Source: CAZEPJ01 sp964514105
GTDB taxonomy: Bacteria > Desulfobacterota > Desulfocorpusculales > Desulfocorpusculum
Direction: 5' to 3'
NCBI GenBank assembly: GCA_964514105.1
Contig: CAZEPJ010000048.1
Location: 1 to 36,318 of the forward strand
Length of the DNA: 36,318 bases
Below, piece by piece: positions 1-7,450 of this stretch. A program made the position numbers and the translations under genes. Under the pieces are notes generated by a model. It saw only the letters and a list, made by a program, of their open reading frames with translations, was not told where the DNA came from and did no database searches. Position 1 is the stretch's first letter. Every line of letters begins with the position of its first letter.

Positions 1-55
1 GACGGCCGACGGCCGCGCCAAGAACCGCCGCGTCGAACTCAAGATCATCAAGTAG
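1..55 (+). CDS. OmpA/MotB-family peptidoglycan-binding domain, C-terminal end (partial)
   Basis: The window opens inside this gene. The readable frame (second base onward) ends in TADGRAKNRRVELKIIK followed by TAG. The N-R-R-V-E-(L/I) ending is the signature close of the OmpA-like peptidoglycan-binding domain, where the Arg-Arg-Val strand and nearby Asp/Arg bind diaminopimelate of the cell wall. The product is therefore probably an outer-membrane or lipoprotein anchor (OmpA or Pal type), but nothing upstream is visible to choose between them. Two hairpins follow the stop. Confidence 0.75.
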   Translation, partial: TADGRAKNRRVELKIIK

Positions 56-64
56 TCCCGTGGC

Positions 65-92
65 GGGGCCTCCCCGGAAACGGGAAGGCCCC
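65..92 (+). terminator. GNRA-capped hairpin just after the OmpA-type gene
   Basis: A 12-position stem (65-76 with 81-92, one mismatch) closes on a GAAA tetraloop, 9 bases after the stop codon. No T-run follows, so it is more likely an mRNA 3'-end stabiliser or a first weak stop than a complete intrinsic terminator. Confidence 0.45.
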
Positions 93-104
93 GTGGCAAG
101 TCAG

Positions 105-137
105 GAGGGGGGCGCCCCCAAGCGCCCCCCTCGTTTT
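105..137 (+). terminator. Intrinsic terminator of the OmpA-type gene
   Basis: A perfect 10-bp GC-rich stem (105-114 with 123-132) with an 8-base loop is followed by GTTTT. This is a classical rho-independent terminator on the plus strand. It separates the OmpA-type gene from the convergent zinc-ribbon gene that stops at 180. No T-run exists on the minus side. Confidence 0.75.
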
Positions 138-179
138 GGTTCGGCCGCCTCCCCCAGGCCGGGGCATGGCGCCAGCCCA

Positions 180-485
180 TCAGCGCGAGAAGACGCTAAA
201 CAGCCTGTCCAGGGCGCCTTTTTCCAGCTTGGCCACGCTCTCCAGCTCCCCGGCGTCCAACCACACCCCCTCGCATGCCGAGCATTTGTCCACCTTGATC
301 TGCTTGTAGTCGATCTCGATCAGGTCCATGCCGCACTTGGGGCATTTCATGAAGTGCAGCTCTTTGCGTCGCTCCTTCTCTGCCTCGGCCAGCTTCCGCT
401 GCTTCTCCTCCTCGAGCTTCTTCTTCTTCTCGAACTCCTGCTTGGCGAAGTACTCCTCCTCCTGGTCACTGGGCTTCCATTCCAT
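180..485 (-). CDS. zf-TFIIB zinc-ribbon domain protein
   Basis: A 101-residue protein. Residues 1-44 are a very charged helical stretch rich in Glu, Lys and Arg, probably a coiled coil. Residues 48-82 carry CPKCGMDL...VDKCSACEGVWLDAGEL, the two-CXXC plus GVWLDAGEL pattern of the zf-TFIIB family (PF13453). Such proteins bind one zinc; their function is mostly unknown. The ATG lies inside the end of the upstream membrane-protein gene (20-base overlap), which suggests translational coupling and a shared job, perhaps at the membrane. The gene converges on the terminator at 105-137. Confidence 0.7.
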   Translation of the reverse strand: MEWKPSDQEEEYFAKQEFEKKKKLEEEKQRKLAEAEKERRKELHFMKCPKCGMDLIEIDYKQIKVDKCSACEGVWLDAGELESVAKLEKGALDRLFSVFSR

Positions 486-780
486 CCTGACTCTCCTTTC
501 GCTTCTGGATCAGTCTTTCCTTCTGTTTCCTCCATTGGTCTTCCAGCCGCCTGAGGACCCTTCTGGCCCAGACGAATTCCGTAGCCAGGATGGCGAGCCC
601 GGCGGGAATGACCAGGGTTGCGGGCCCGGGAAGGACCATCATGGCGATGCCGATGGCCAGCACCGTGAATCCCACCGCGGCCACGACGAGCCGCTTGAAC
701 CGTGTGATGGTCTTGGTGATCACCCGCGCGCGAACCCCGCGGGTCGGGTCCGCCGTTTCAACCCGGGCCCGGCCCGCCAT
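466..780 (-). CDS. PGPGW-family two-helix membrane protein
   Basis: This is a small membrane protein with a central VVAAVGFTVLAIGIAMMVLPG segment followed by PATLVIPAGLAILATEFVWARRVL, then a basic tail. VLPGPATL with GLAILATEFVWARR matches the PGPGW transmembrane family (PF09656), whose function is unknown. I chose ATG 780, preceded by AGGG at proper spacing. A GTG at 819 would extend the frame but sits inside a strong 9-bp hairpin (807-827), which would bury it. The reading frame runs 20 bases into the zinc-ribbon gene. A TTGACA promoter lies upstream, between this gene and the end of the gamma-glutamyltransferase-like gene. Confidence 0.65.
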   Translation of the reverse strand: MAGRARVETADPTRGVRARVITKTITRFKRLVVAAVGFTVLAIGIAMMVLPGPATLVIPAGLAILATEFVWARRVLRRLEDQWRKQKERLIQKRKESQDGMEAQ

Positions 781-867
781 CTCGGCCCTGTCGCCCGACA
801 ACACCGGTCGGGGGGGCACCCCCCGACGAGAACCCGGCGACCGGGTGTCCCGGCGACTTGGGATGAA

Positions 868-896
868 AAGCTACCGTCTGTCATGGACCCTGTCAA
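868..896 (-). promoter_or_regulatory. Sigma70-type promoter for the PGPGW/zinc-ribbon pair
   Basis: Read on the minus strand: TTGACA (896-891), a 17-base spacer and TAGCTT (873-868). The -35 is perfect and the -10 matches 3 of 6. It lies just after the stop of the upstream gene (907) and about 90 bases before ATG 780, so the pair need not depend on read-through. The leader would contain the 807-827 hairpin. Confidence 0.5.
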
Positions 897-906
897 CCCG
901 GCGGGG

Positions 907-2532
907 TCAAAACCCGATGGCGCATCCGTCCTTGCGTCGGTCCGAAGCCCCCAGAAGCACCCCATCCCGCGGGTCCCGGTAGATGGCCTGCCCCCCCCCC
1001 GCCTCGTTGGTCCGCGGCTGCCTGGAGGCCACCTCATGCCCCCGCCTGCGCAGGGCTGCGGCCGTCTCCCGGGGGATGCCGTCCTCCAGGTACACCGTCC
1101 TGCCGTGCAGGTGGCGCACGCGGGGGGCGTCCATGGCCTCCTGGAGGTTCATGTGGAAATCCACGAGGTTCATGAGGAACTGCACATGCCCCTGGGGCTG
1201 CATGTCGGCCCCCACCACCCCGAAGGCCATAAGAAACGCATCACCCTCGAAGAGCATGGCCGGAATGATGGTGTGCATGGGCCGCTTTCCGGGCTCCAGG
1301 CAGTTGGCGTGGCCGGGTTCCAGGCAGAAGGAGCGGCCCCGGTTCTGCAGCAAGATGCCCGTTCCATCGGCGATCACCCCCGATCCGAAGTGATGGAAGA
1401 TGCTGCTGATGAACGAGGCCGCGTTTCCTTCACCGTCCACGGCGGCCACGTACACCGTGTCCGACGGGGAGTCGGGCCGGGCGAGTTCCGAGGCCTGCTG
1501 GGCCCGCTGGAGATCGATCCGCCCCCGCACCTCCTCGGCATATGCCTTGGAGGTGAGCCGGGCCACCGGCACGTCGCGGAACTGAGGATCCGCCACGTAT
1601 CGTTCCCGGTCCCGGAAGGCCGCCTTCTTGGCCTCCACCAGCAGGTGAAGGTGGTCGGGGCCATTGTGGGCCACGCCGGCCATGTCGTACCCCTCCAGGA
1701 TGTTGAGCATCTCCAGGGCCACGAGCCCCTGGCCGTTGGGCGGAAGCTCCCACACCAAACGGCCTCGATACGTGGTGGAGATGGGCGCCACCCAACTGGA
1801 GGCATGGTCCCGCAGATCCTCCAGGGAGAGCAGGCCTCCCAGCCGGTCCGAGCAACGCACCACCGCCTCGCCCACGGGTCCGCCGTACAGGACGCCCACG
1901 CCTTCCCGGGCGATGGCCTTCAGGGTCCGGGCCAGATCGGGGTTGGCGAATAGCTGTCCAGGACGCGGGGACCGCCCGTCGGGCAGAAACGTGCGGGCCC
2001 ATCCCTCCCGATTTCGCAGGCGTCCGGTCATGCGCGCCCACTCAGCCGCCGTGATCTCGGCCACGGGAAAACCGGCTTCGGCGTGGTGGATGGCCTCCTG
2101 GAGCAGTTCCCCCAGGCTCAGAGTGCCGCATCGCTCCAGAGCCGCGTCCCAGGCATGAAGGGCCCCCGGCACCGTGACGGACAGGATCCCCCGCTCGGGG
2201 ATCTCCTTGAGACCCCGGGAGTGAAACCAGCCCATCTCGGCCCGGCGGGGCGCCCGTCCGCTCCCGTTGAGGCCCAGAAACCTCCGCTCCTTGGCTTGAT
2301 ACAGGATGGCGAAGGCGTCTCCGCCGATGCCCACCGATTGCGGCTCGATCACGGCCAGGGTGGCCAGCATGGCCACGGCCGCATCCGTGGCATTGCCGCC
2401 GCGCCGAAGCACGTTGTAGCCCGCCACGCTGGCCAGATGCTGGCTCGAAGCCACCATGCCGCGGGTCCCCACGGCCACCGAGCGCTGGGCCGCCCCCCGC
2501 CATTTCCTTCGTGTGCCGTATGTGAACTCCAT
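907..2532 (-). CDS. Gamma-glutamyltransferase family protein, no signal peptide
   Basis: A 541-residue Ntn-hydrolase of the gamma-glutamyltransferase family, which is made as a precursor and cleaves itself before a catalytic Thr. The nucleophile is recognisable at Thr359 in SDTVYVAAVDGEGNAAS. Downstream lies FGSGVIADGTGILLQNRG, the conserved substrate-loop region, and the N-terminal half has RRGGNATDAAVA and EPQSVGIGGD. I chose ATG 2532 because of AGAGGGG just upstream; the frame stays open further but shows no better start. There is no export signal, so unlike E. coli Ggt this enzyme should be cytoplasmic, as in YwrD or cephalosporin-acylase-like members. Its true substrate is therefore uncertain. 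It is monocistronic on the minus strand. Confidence 0.85.
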   Translation of the reverse strand: MEFTYGTRRKWRGAAQRSVAVGTRGMVASSQHLASVAGYNVLRRGGNATDAAVAMLATLAVIEPQSVGIGGDAFAILYQAKERRFLGLNGSGRAPRRAEMGWFHSRGLKEIPERGILSVTVPGALHAWDAALERCGTLSLGELLQEAIHHAEAGFPVAEITAAEWARMTGRLRNREGWARTFLPDGRSPRPGQLFANPDLARTLKAIAREGVGVLYGGPVGEAVVRCSDRLGGLLSLEDLRDHASSWVAPISTTYRGRLVWELPPNGQGLVALEMLNILEGYDMAGVAHNGPDHLHLLVEAKKAAFRDRERYVADPQFRDVPVARLTSKAYAEEVRGRIDLQRAQQASELARPDSPSDTVYVAAVDGEGNAASFISSIFHHFGSGVIADGTGILLQNRGRSFCLEPGHANCLEPGKRPMHTIIPAMLFEGDAFLMAFGVVGADMQPQGHVQFLMNLVDFHMNLQEAMDAPRVRHLHGRTVYLEDGIPRETAAALRRRGHEVASRQPRTNEAGGGQAIYRDPRDGVLLGASDRRKDGCAIGF

Positions 2533-2647
2533 GGATCCCCTCTCGCGCCGTTGCCGCCGCTTCATCGACCCCGGGGGATGGCTCCGGTTTCCGGTCCCCG
2601 GCCCCGCGACTCCTTTCTCGTGTCCTTTCCTTTTCCCCCCCCGCACC

Positions 2648-2656
2648 AGTTTACCA
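2648..2656 (-). promoter_or_regulatory. Possible extended -10 promoter for the gamma-glutamyltransferase-like gene
   Basis: On the minus strand the sequence reads TGG-TAAACT, an extended -10 element about 116 bases before ATG 2532. No good -35 is present at 16-18 bases. It is AT-rich relative to its surroundings, but it is only a weak prediction. Confidence 0.3.
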
Positions 2657-2683
2657 GAAGATCTTCATTCGGTCTTCCTCGCA

Positions 2684-2721
2684 GGCAGAAGACCGCGGGC
2701 CTCAGGCCGCGGTCTTCTGCC
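2684..2721. repeat. Perfect 15-bp inverted repeat between divergent genes
   Basis: Arms 2684-2698 and 2707-2721 are exact reverse complements (GGCAGAAGACCGCGG), with an 8-base loop. No T-run follows on either strand. The repeat lies between the gamma-glutamyltransferase-like gene (minus) and the transglutaminase-like gene (plus), upstream of a candidate promoter on each side. It could be a relic terminator or a protein-binding dyad. Confidence 0.6.
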
Positions 2722-2727
2722 GGGGCT

Positions 2728-2756
2728 TTGCAAACGCGGTCCAGTTGCGCTACCTT
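2728..2756 (+). promoter_or_regulatory. Possible promoter for the transglutaminase-like gene
   Basis: TTGCAA (2728-2733), a 17-base spacer and TACCTT (2751-2756). The match is modest, but the position is right: start of transcription near 2763 and translation start at 2792. Confidence 0.35.
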
Positions 2757-2791
2757 GGGCCCAGGCGCCAACTTGCGACAGCGGAGCGGCC

Positions 2792-3592
2792 GTGGTGAAA
2801 CCGGTTGTTTCAAATGGCCAGAGCGGCGGGGAGCGAACCGGCCTCGAGGCGGCCCTCGGGCCCGGGCTCGCCATCGGCGGTGGCATCCCGCGCCGGGGCT
2901 GCAGGGCGCCCGGCGCCGTGGCCGCGGGCACCATGGCCGCAGTCCTTCTGTGCGCTGCGCTGGCCGCATCTGACGCAGCGCCCCGGGACGCAGATTTCGC
3001 CGCGGAAGAACGCCCGGGAGGGCTGGCTCCTGCGGGGCCGCGTGGGGATCCCGCGTCCTACGCCGAGGCGCTCGGCATGTGGCGCGATCCCCGGGAGCTG
3101 AACGCTTGGATCGGGGTCAGGTTTCACTATGACATGGAGCGGGCCCTGGAGCTGTCCGAGACCCAACGCGCGCGGCTGGGGCGCCCCCCCGTTCTCCCGC
3201 CTGAGGAGTTCTTCCGCGCGCCGCGAGGCACCTGTGTGGATCTCACCCGTTTCGCCGTCGAGACCCTGCGCGCCGTCGCCCCCGGACTCAACCCCAAGTA
3301 CGTCATGATCCAATTCGACCCCGTTGTCGTGGCCGGAAACACATTGCGCCGCCACTGGCTCGCATCCTTCGAACGGGATGGGCGGCGCTTCTTCTTGGCG
3401 GACTCCGAGCGTCCCGGCCACATGGCCGGACCCTATGCCAGTGTGGGCGCATTCATGGACGAGTACGCCCGCTACCGGCAAAGGCGCATCGTCTCCTTCC
3501 GGGAGATGGACACCTGGGAGCAAACGATCCGGGCCCCCGCCGTCAGGCGCCAGGGGCATACCCCGTCCGATGCGTCCCACGCGCAGGAGTGA
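2792..3592 (+). CDS. Transglutaminase-like cysteine peptidase family protein, exported
   Basis: A Cys-His-Asp triad of the transglutaminase-like fold is visible: Cys148 in GTCVDLTRF, His188 in RRHWLASF and Asp204 in FLADSERPG, in the right order and spacing. The N-terminal region has a basic patch (IPRRGCR) followed by a hydrophobic run ending LLCAALAASDA, so the protein is probably exported. GTG 2792 has GGAG at good spacing. ATG 2933 is an alternative that starts directly at the hydrophobic core but lacks a clear ribosome site. The C-terminal part (RRIVSFREMDTWEQ) would report the mature domain's end. Substrate is unknown; such proteins act as peptidases or amidases on peptides or cell-wall material. 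The start is the least certain point. Confidence 0.6.
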   Translation: MVKPVVSNGQSGGERTGLEAALGPGLAIGGGIPRRGCRAPGAVAAGTMAAVLLCAALAASDAAPRDADFAAEERPGGLAPAGPRGDPASYAEALGMWRDPRELNAWIGVRFHYDMERALELSETQRARLGRPPVLPPEEFFRAPRGTCVDLTRFAVETLRAVAPGLNPKYVMIQFDPVVVAGNTLRRHWLASFERDGRRFFLADSERPGHMAGPYASVGAFMDEYARYRQRRIVSFREMDTWEQTIRAPAVRRQGHTPSDASHAQE

Positions 3593-3599
3593 GTCCGGC

Positions 3600-3974
3600 A
3601 TGGAACCGCTCCACGTCTCCGGGCCCTGGCGGCGGGGTCTCCGGCAACGCCATCGTGCCTTTGCCCATGGGTTTGAACCTTGAGACAGAGGCCGCGACTC
3701 GTTCATCACCGGGCTGTTCGTGGCGCCGGCCTCTCGGCGCCTTGGGGTGGGTGGCGCCCTGCTGGAGGCGATGCTGCACAGACTGGAGGCGTCGTGCGCC
3801 GGCGTCGTGCGCCTCATGGTCCGACCGGAAAACACCGGGGCCCCCGCCCTGTACGAGAGGCGGGGTTTCAAGGTCGTGCCCAGGGTCATGATGACGCGGC
3901 GACTCGCCCCGGGTGCGGGCCCGATGGGCGGGCACGGGCAGGACGGACGGCGCCGACCGCGCCGTGAGACATGA
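3600..3974 (+). pseudogene. Decayed GNAT acetyltransferase (C-terminal half only)
   Basis: From 3684 the frame encodes DSFITGLFVAPASRRLGVGGALL, then RLMVRPENTGAPALYERRGFKVV. These are the acetyl-CoA-binding loop (here RRLGVGG for the usual RGxGxG) and the closing NxxAxxLYxxxGF motif of GNAT enzymes. The roughly 70-residue N-terminal half is missing. The same frame upstream begins at ATG 3600 with 27 residues unlike a GNAT start and hits TGA at 3681-3683. A GTG at 3720 could in principle restart translation but would give only the last strands. The gene is therefore read as a remnant. It follows the transglutaminase-like gene by 7 bases. Confidence 0.6.
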
Positions 3975-3992
3975 CGATACAGGGAGGGGGAG

Positions 3993-4379
3993 ATGGCCGT
4001 TCGCGTCGTCAGGCTGGGAACCGCCAGGCTCGCGGGAGAGGGCCTTCGCATCGGGACCGTCCGCCGCCCGCCGCGAGGGGTCCCCAAGGCGCAGTTTTCC
4101 TCGGGCAACTGGTACGATGTATGGTTCCCCAACCTGGCGCCCAGCCTCGAGACCATGAAGCTGGGGCAGGGCGCCGAGACCCCGGCCCAGTGGGCCGCAT
4201 TCGTGAGGAGATACCGCGCCGAGATGGCGAAGCCGGAAAACAGCCACGTCCTGGAGCTGCTGGCCGCCCTGTCCCATGGCGCGGACTTCTCCGTGGGCTG
4301 CTATTGCGAGGACGAGGCACGCTGCCACCGCTCGGTGCTTGGCGCGCTGCTCATGGAGAAGGGCGCTGCCATGGCATGA
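3993..4379 (+). CDS. DUF488 family protein
   Basis: A 128-residue protein with an excellent ribosome site (AGGGAGGGGG). The N-terminus has RLGTARLAGEGLRIGTVRRPPRGV, the middle has WYDVWFPNLAPS, and the end has GCYCEDEARCHRSVLGALL. The closing Cys-x-Cys...Cys-His-Arg pattern is that of DUF488/YeaO-like proteins (PF04343), an uncharacterised family sometimes linked to DNA or stress metabolism. It begins a run of small plus-strand metabolic genes. Confidence 0.75.
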   Translation: MAVRVVRLGTARLAGEGLRIGTVRRPPRGVPKAQFSSGNWYDVWFPNLAPSLETMKLGQGAETPAQWAAFVRRYRAEMAKPENSHVLELLAALSHGADFSVGCYCEDEARCHRSVLGALLMEKGAAMA

Positions 4380-4423
4380 GACGACGCAGGCATCGCGTCC
4401 CGTGGCCCCTGCAAGGAGGGATG

Positions 4424-4858
4424 ATGAGACATCTGACCCGCCGTGAGGCGAGGCGCTTCGCCGAACAATGGCTCCCGGCCTGGTCCGGGAACGACCCGGA
4501 GCGCCTCGCCTCCTTCTACGCCGAGGACGCCGTCTACCTCGATCCCGCCATCCCCCAGGGCATCCGCGGGAAACCCGCCCTGTTGGCCTACTTCAGGAAG
4601 CTCCTGTCGTACAACCCCCACTGGGTCTGGACCCAGATGGAGGGAATCCCCCTGGAGGACGGGTTCCTGAACAAGTGGCGTGCCCGGATCCCCGTCGGCC
4701 CCAGCGCCCTGGAGATCGTCGGGGTGTGCCTGGTCCAGCTCGACGAGCTGGGGAAGATCCGGAGAAACGAGGTCTACTTCGACCGTTCCGGGCTCCTGGA
4801 GGCCATCGCCAAGCACCGCGAGGCCCCTGCCCACGGCCGTCCAGTGGTGCGACCCTGA
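4424..4858 (+). CDS. SnoaL/NTF2-like fold protein
   Basis: A 144-residue protein with the SnoaL/NTF2-like layout: W(L)PAWSGNDPERLASFYAEDAVYLDPAIPQGIRGKPALLAYFRKLL at the N-terminus and ...RRNEVYFDRSGLLEAI at the end. These cone-shaped proteins are small isomerases, hydrolases or binding proteins; the reaction cannot be read from sequence. ATG 4424 is preferred over ATG 4421 because AAGGAGG sits too close to the first. The neighbouring genes on the same strand suggest loose co-transcription. Confidence 0.7.
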   Translation: MRHLTRREARRFAEQWLPAWSGNDPERLASFYAEDAVYLDPAIPQGIRGKPALLAYFRKLLSYNPHWVWTQMEGIPLEDGFLNKWRARIPVGPSALEIVGVCLVQLDELGKIRRNEVYFDRSGLLEAIAKHREAPAHGRPVVRP

Positions 4859-4896
4859 CCGTGGCCCAGCGAAAAGGCCCCGACCGGGAGAGACCC

Positions 4897-5451
4897 ATGG
4901 CCGACATGTTGGTGAAGCTTTACGACCTGCCCGACCCCGCCCCCCTGCTGGCGGCGCTCGACGCCCGGGGGGTCTCCGTGCGACGGGCCGCGCCCTTGGA
5001 GAGGGCCCGGGTCGTGGACTGGGTGGGCCGCCATTTCCACGAGGGCTGGGCCCGGGAGTGCGAGGCGTCCTTCGGGGAGCGGCCGGTGGCGTGCTTCGTG
5101 GCCGTAGGCGGGGAGCGGCCAGGGGGGTCTGCGGCGGACCCGCACGGGCCCCCGCCGGAGGCCGTGCTGGGGTTTGCCTGCTACCACGCGGCGGCCAGGG
5201 GAATGTTCGGCCCCGAGGGGGTGCACGCGGATCACCGGGGCCGGGGCGTGGGAAGGGCGCTGCTCGCGGCCTGCCTGGACGCCATGCGGGCAGAGGGATT
5301 CGCGTACGCGGTCATCGGGTGGGCGGGCCCCCAGGCGTTCTATGCCAGGACGGTGGGGGCCACGGTCATCGAGGGCTCGGAGCCGGGCGTGTACCGGGGC
5401 CCTATGACCGGCCTCGGCGGGAGGCGGGGTCCGGGCAGGGACGCGCCGTGA
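4897..5451 (+). CDS. GNAT family N-acetyltransferase
   Basis: A 184-residue protein. The acetyl-CoA site reads GVHADHRGRGVGRALLAACLDAMRAEG (V..xxRGxGVGxxLL), followed by YAVIGWAGPQAFYARTVGATVI, the closing GNAT strand and helix. A Gly/Pro-rich loop interrupts the middle. I chose ATG 4897, preceded by GGGAG; a GTG at 4861 would add 12 residues. The stop overlaps the next gene's start (GTGA at 5448-5451), so the two are translationally coupled. The acceptor substrate is unknown. Confidence 0.75.
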   Translation: MADMLVKLYDLPDPAPLLAALDARGVSVRRAAPLERARVVDWVGRHFHEGWARECEASFGERPVACFVAVGGERPGGSAADPHGPPPEAVLGFACYHAAARGMFGPEGVHADHRGRGVGRALLAACLDAMRAEGFAYAVIGWAGPQAFYARTVGATVIEGSEPGVYRGPMTGLGGRRGPGRDAP

Positions 5452-6215
5452 CCAGCGCCCACCGCGTCTTCCGCGTGCCCTTCCATGGCAGGAGCCTGCT
5501 GGGCGATCTCCTGTACGGGGAAGGCGGCCTCCATCTGCTTGTGCTGCACGGGGCGGGCCAATCCCACCGGGGCCGCTTCCGCCAGATCCGCCTGGAACTG
5601 CTGGATCGGGGGATCGGATCCGCCGCATTCGACTTCGTGGGCCACGGGGAGACGGGCGGGGACCTGCGCGCTTCCAGCCTCATGGCCCGCACCGAGCAGG
5701 CCTGCCGCGTCATCGAGGCCCTGCCCCTTGGCCGCCCCCTCGCCATCATGGCCGCCAGCATGAGCGGGTACACCGCCGTGAGGCTGCTGGAACGCTACGC
5801 CGTCGATCGACTCATCCTGCTCATGCCGGCCATGTACGCGGCAAAGGCATACGCAGTCCCCTTCAACGGCGGCTTCACCGAGATCATCCGGCGGCCCGGG
5901 AGCTGGGAGGATTCGGACGCCTGGGCCATCCTGGGGCGCTACACCGGTCGGCTCCTGGTGGTGGCCGGACAGAGGGACACCGTCATCCCGTGGGGCGTCA
6001 TCCGCCGCGTCCATGACGCCGCCGTCCAAGCCCGGGATCGGCTCCTCTTCGTGGCCCCTGAAGCATCCCACAACGCCCTGACCGACCTGCGGGCCAGGGA
6101 TCCCCGAACGTTTCAGCGGCTGCTGGGCCTCATGGCGAAGCTCATGGGGGGCGCCCCGGACCCGCCCGCACCCCGCGATGCCGAGGGTTGCCCCGGGACA
6201 CGGCATCCCCCATAA
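5448..6215 (+). CDS. Alpha/beta hydrolase
   Basis: A 255-residue serine hydrolase of the alpha/beta fold. The oxyanion region is LLVLHGAGQSHRGRF, the nucleophile elbow is MAASMSGYTA (Ser104, aligned with GHSMGGY), the acid is Asp177 in VVAGQRDTVIPW and the base is His208 in EASHNAL. The elbow has Ala and Ser where Gly is usual, a tolerated variant. The GTG start shares four bases with the stop of the GNAT gene, indicating coupling. No signal peptide is present, so it acts in the cytoplasm; the substrate (ester, thioester or lipid) cannot be told. Confidence 0.8.
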   Translation: MTSAHRVFRVPFHGRSLLGDLLYGEGGLHLLVLHGAGQSHRGRFRQIRLELLDRGIGSAAFDFVGHGETGGDLRASSLMARTEQACRVIEALPLGRPLAIMAASMSGYTAVRLLERYAVDRLILLMPAMYAAKAYAVPFNGGFTEIIRRPGSWEDSDAWAILGRYTGRLLVVAGQRDTVIPWGVIRRVHDAAVQARDRLLFVAPEASHNALTDLRARDPRTFQRLLGLMAKLMGGAPDPPAPRDAEGCPGTRHPP

Positions 6216-6264
6216 TCGTTGGCCAGGAGTCCCGACGCAGGAGTCCGTCCGACGGAGAGCGACC

Positions 6265-7434
6265 ATGAACCCCATTCCTTTGGCGCCCAGCCTCTCCCGG
6301 GTCTCGCCGTCCCTCATCCGGGAGCTGGCCAACGTGGCCTTCACCATGGACAACGTCCTGCGGCTTCACTTCGGGGAGTCCAATTTGCCCACCCCGCCCT
6401 TCATCGTGGAGGCCGCGTGCCGGGCCCTGGCCGAAGGGCACACCTTCTACACCGAGAACGCCGGCATCCCAGGCCTCCGGAGCGCCCTGGCCGGCAAGTA
6501 CGCCGATCTCCACGGGGTCGAACTGGACCCCGACTCGCAGATCGTGGTCACCGCCTCGGGCGTGCAGGCCCTCAACCTGGCCATCCGGTGCGCCATCGAC
6601 CCCGGAGACGAGGCGTTGATCCTCACCCCCAACTGGCCCAATGCATCGGGCGACGTGGCCCTGTACGGAGGGGTGGCTCGGGAGGTCCCCTACACCCGGG
6701 GCAAGGAGCGCTTCGAGATCGACTTCCCGGCCCTGGAGGCCGCCCTCTCGCCCCGGACCCGGCTCCTGGTCTACACCTCCCCCTCCAATCCCCTGGGGTG
6801 GGTCGCCTCCCCCTCGGACCAGGAGCGGCTCCTGGCCTTCTGTCGGAGGCACGGACTGTGGCTCGTGGCTGACGAGGTCTACGAGCGCATCTATTACGGC
6901 GGGCCCGTGGCCCCGTCCATCCTCCGGCTCTGCCATGGGCAGGACGCCGTCACGGTGGTGGGGTCCTTCTCCAAGAGCTACTGCATGACGGGGTGGCGCC
7001 TGGGGTGGCTCGTCTCCCGGGCGGACCTGGGTAGGAAGGCCGCCCAGCTCAACGAGTTCATCGTCTCCCATGCCCCGTCCATGGTGCAGCGGGCCGGCGA
7101 GGCGGCCCTCGCCCAGGGCGAGCCGGGCCTCCGGGAGATGGTGAGCGCATACGCCCAGCGCGTGCGCTTCTGCCGCGAGGCCCTCGCGGGGCTGGACGCC
7201 GTCTGGCTCCCGGAGCCCGAGGGGGCGTTCTACCTGTTTCCCAGGATCGCCGGGATGGAGGACTCCTTCGCCTTCTGCCTCCGACTGCTCAGGGAGACCC
7301 GGGTGTCGGTGGCCCCGGGTGTGGCTTTCGGCAACGGGGGAGAGGGATACGTGCGGATCTGCTGCGCCGCGGACCGCTCGGTGCTGGAGCCCGCCATGGA
7401 GCGCTTCGTCCGCTTCGTGCAGCAGGGTGGCTGA
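6265..7434 (+). CDS. Pyridoxal-phosphate aminotransferase, class I/II
   Basis: A 389-residue fold-type I aminotransferase. The PLP lysine is Lys237 in SFSKSYCMTGWRLGW; Asp203 and Tyr206 lie in VADEVYERIYY, Asn175 in TSPSNPLGW, and a substrate-carboxylate Arg is near the end (GYVRICCA). These are the landmarks of the aspartate/aromatic aminotransferase superfamily. The specific amino acid cannot be decided. ATG 6265 has GGAGAG upstream. The gene is followed after 16 bases by a DUF6125-like gene. Confidence 0.85.
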   Translation: MNPIPLAPSLSRVSPSLIRELANVAFTMDNVLRLHFGESNLPTPPFIVEAACRALAEGHTFYTENAGIPGLRSALAGKYADLHGVELDPDSQIVVTASGVQALNLAIRCAIDPGDEALILTPNWPNASGDVALYGGVAREVPYTRGKERFEIDFPALEAALSPRTRLLVYTSPSNPLGWVASPSDQERLLAFCRRHGLWLVADEVYERIYYGGPVAPSILRLCHGQDAVTVVGSFSKSYCMTGWRLGWLVSRADLGRKAAQLNEFIVSHAPSMVQRAGEAALAQGEPGLREMVSAYAQRVRFCREALAGLDAVWLPEPEGAFYLFPRIAGMEDSFAFCLRLLRETRVSVAPGVAFGNGGEGYVRICCAADRSVLEPAMERFVRFVQQGG

Positions 7435-7450
7435 CCCGTAAGGAGGGCCC

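Noticed and set aside
2728..2790. tRNA-like 5' half on the minus strand (GGTAGCGCAACTGGACCGC, resembling acceptor end plus D-arm)
   Set aside because: There is no T-arm, no anticodon stem of proper length and no pairing acceptor strand downstream. A decayed tRNA fragment cannot be told from chance.
3681..3683. In-frame TGA of the GNAT remnant as a selenocysteine codon
   Set aside because: The N-terminal half of the enzyme is missing as well, no Cys is expected there in GNAT proteins, and no selenocysteine-insertion hairpin was evident after it.
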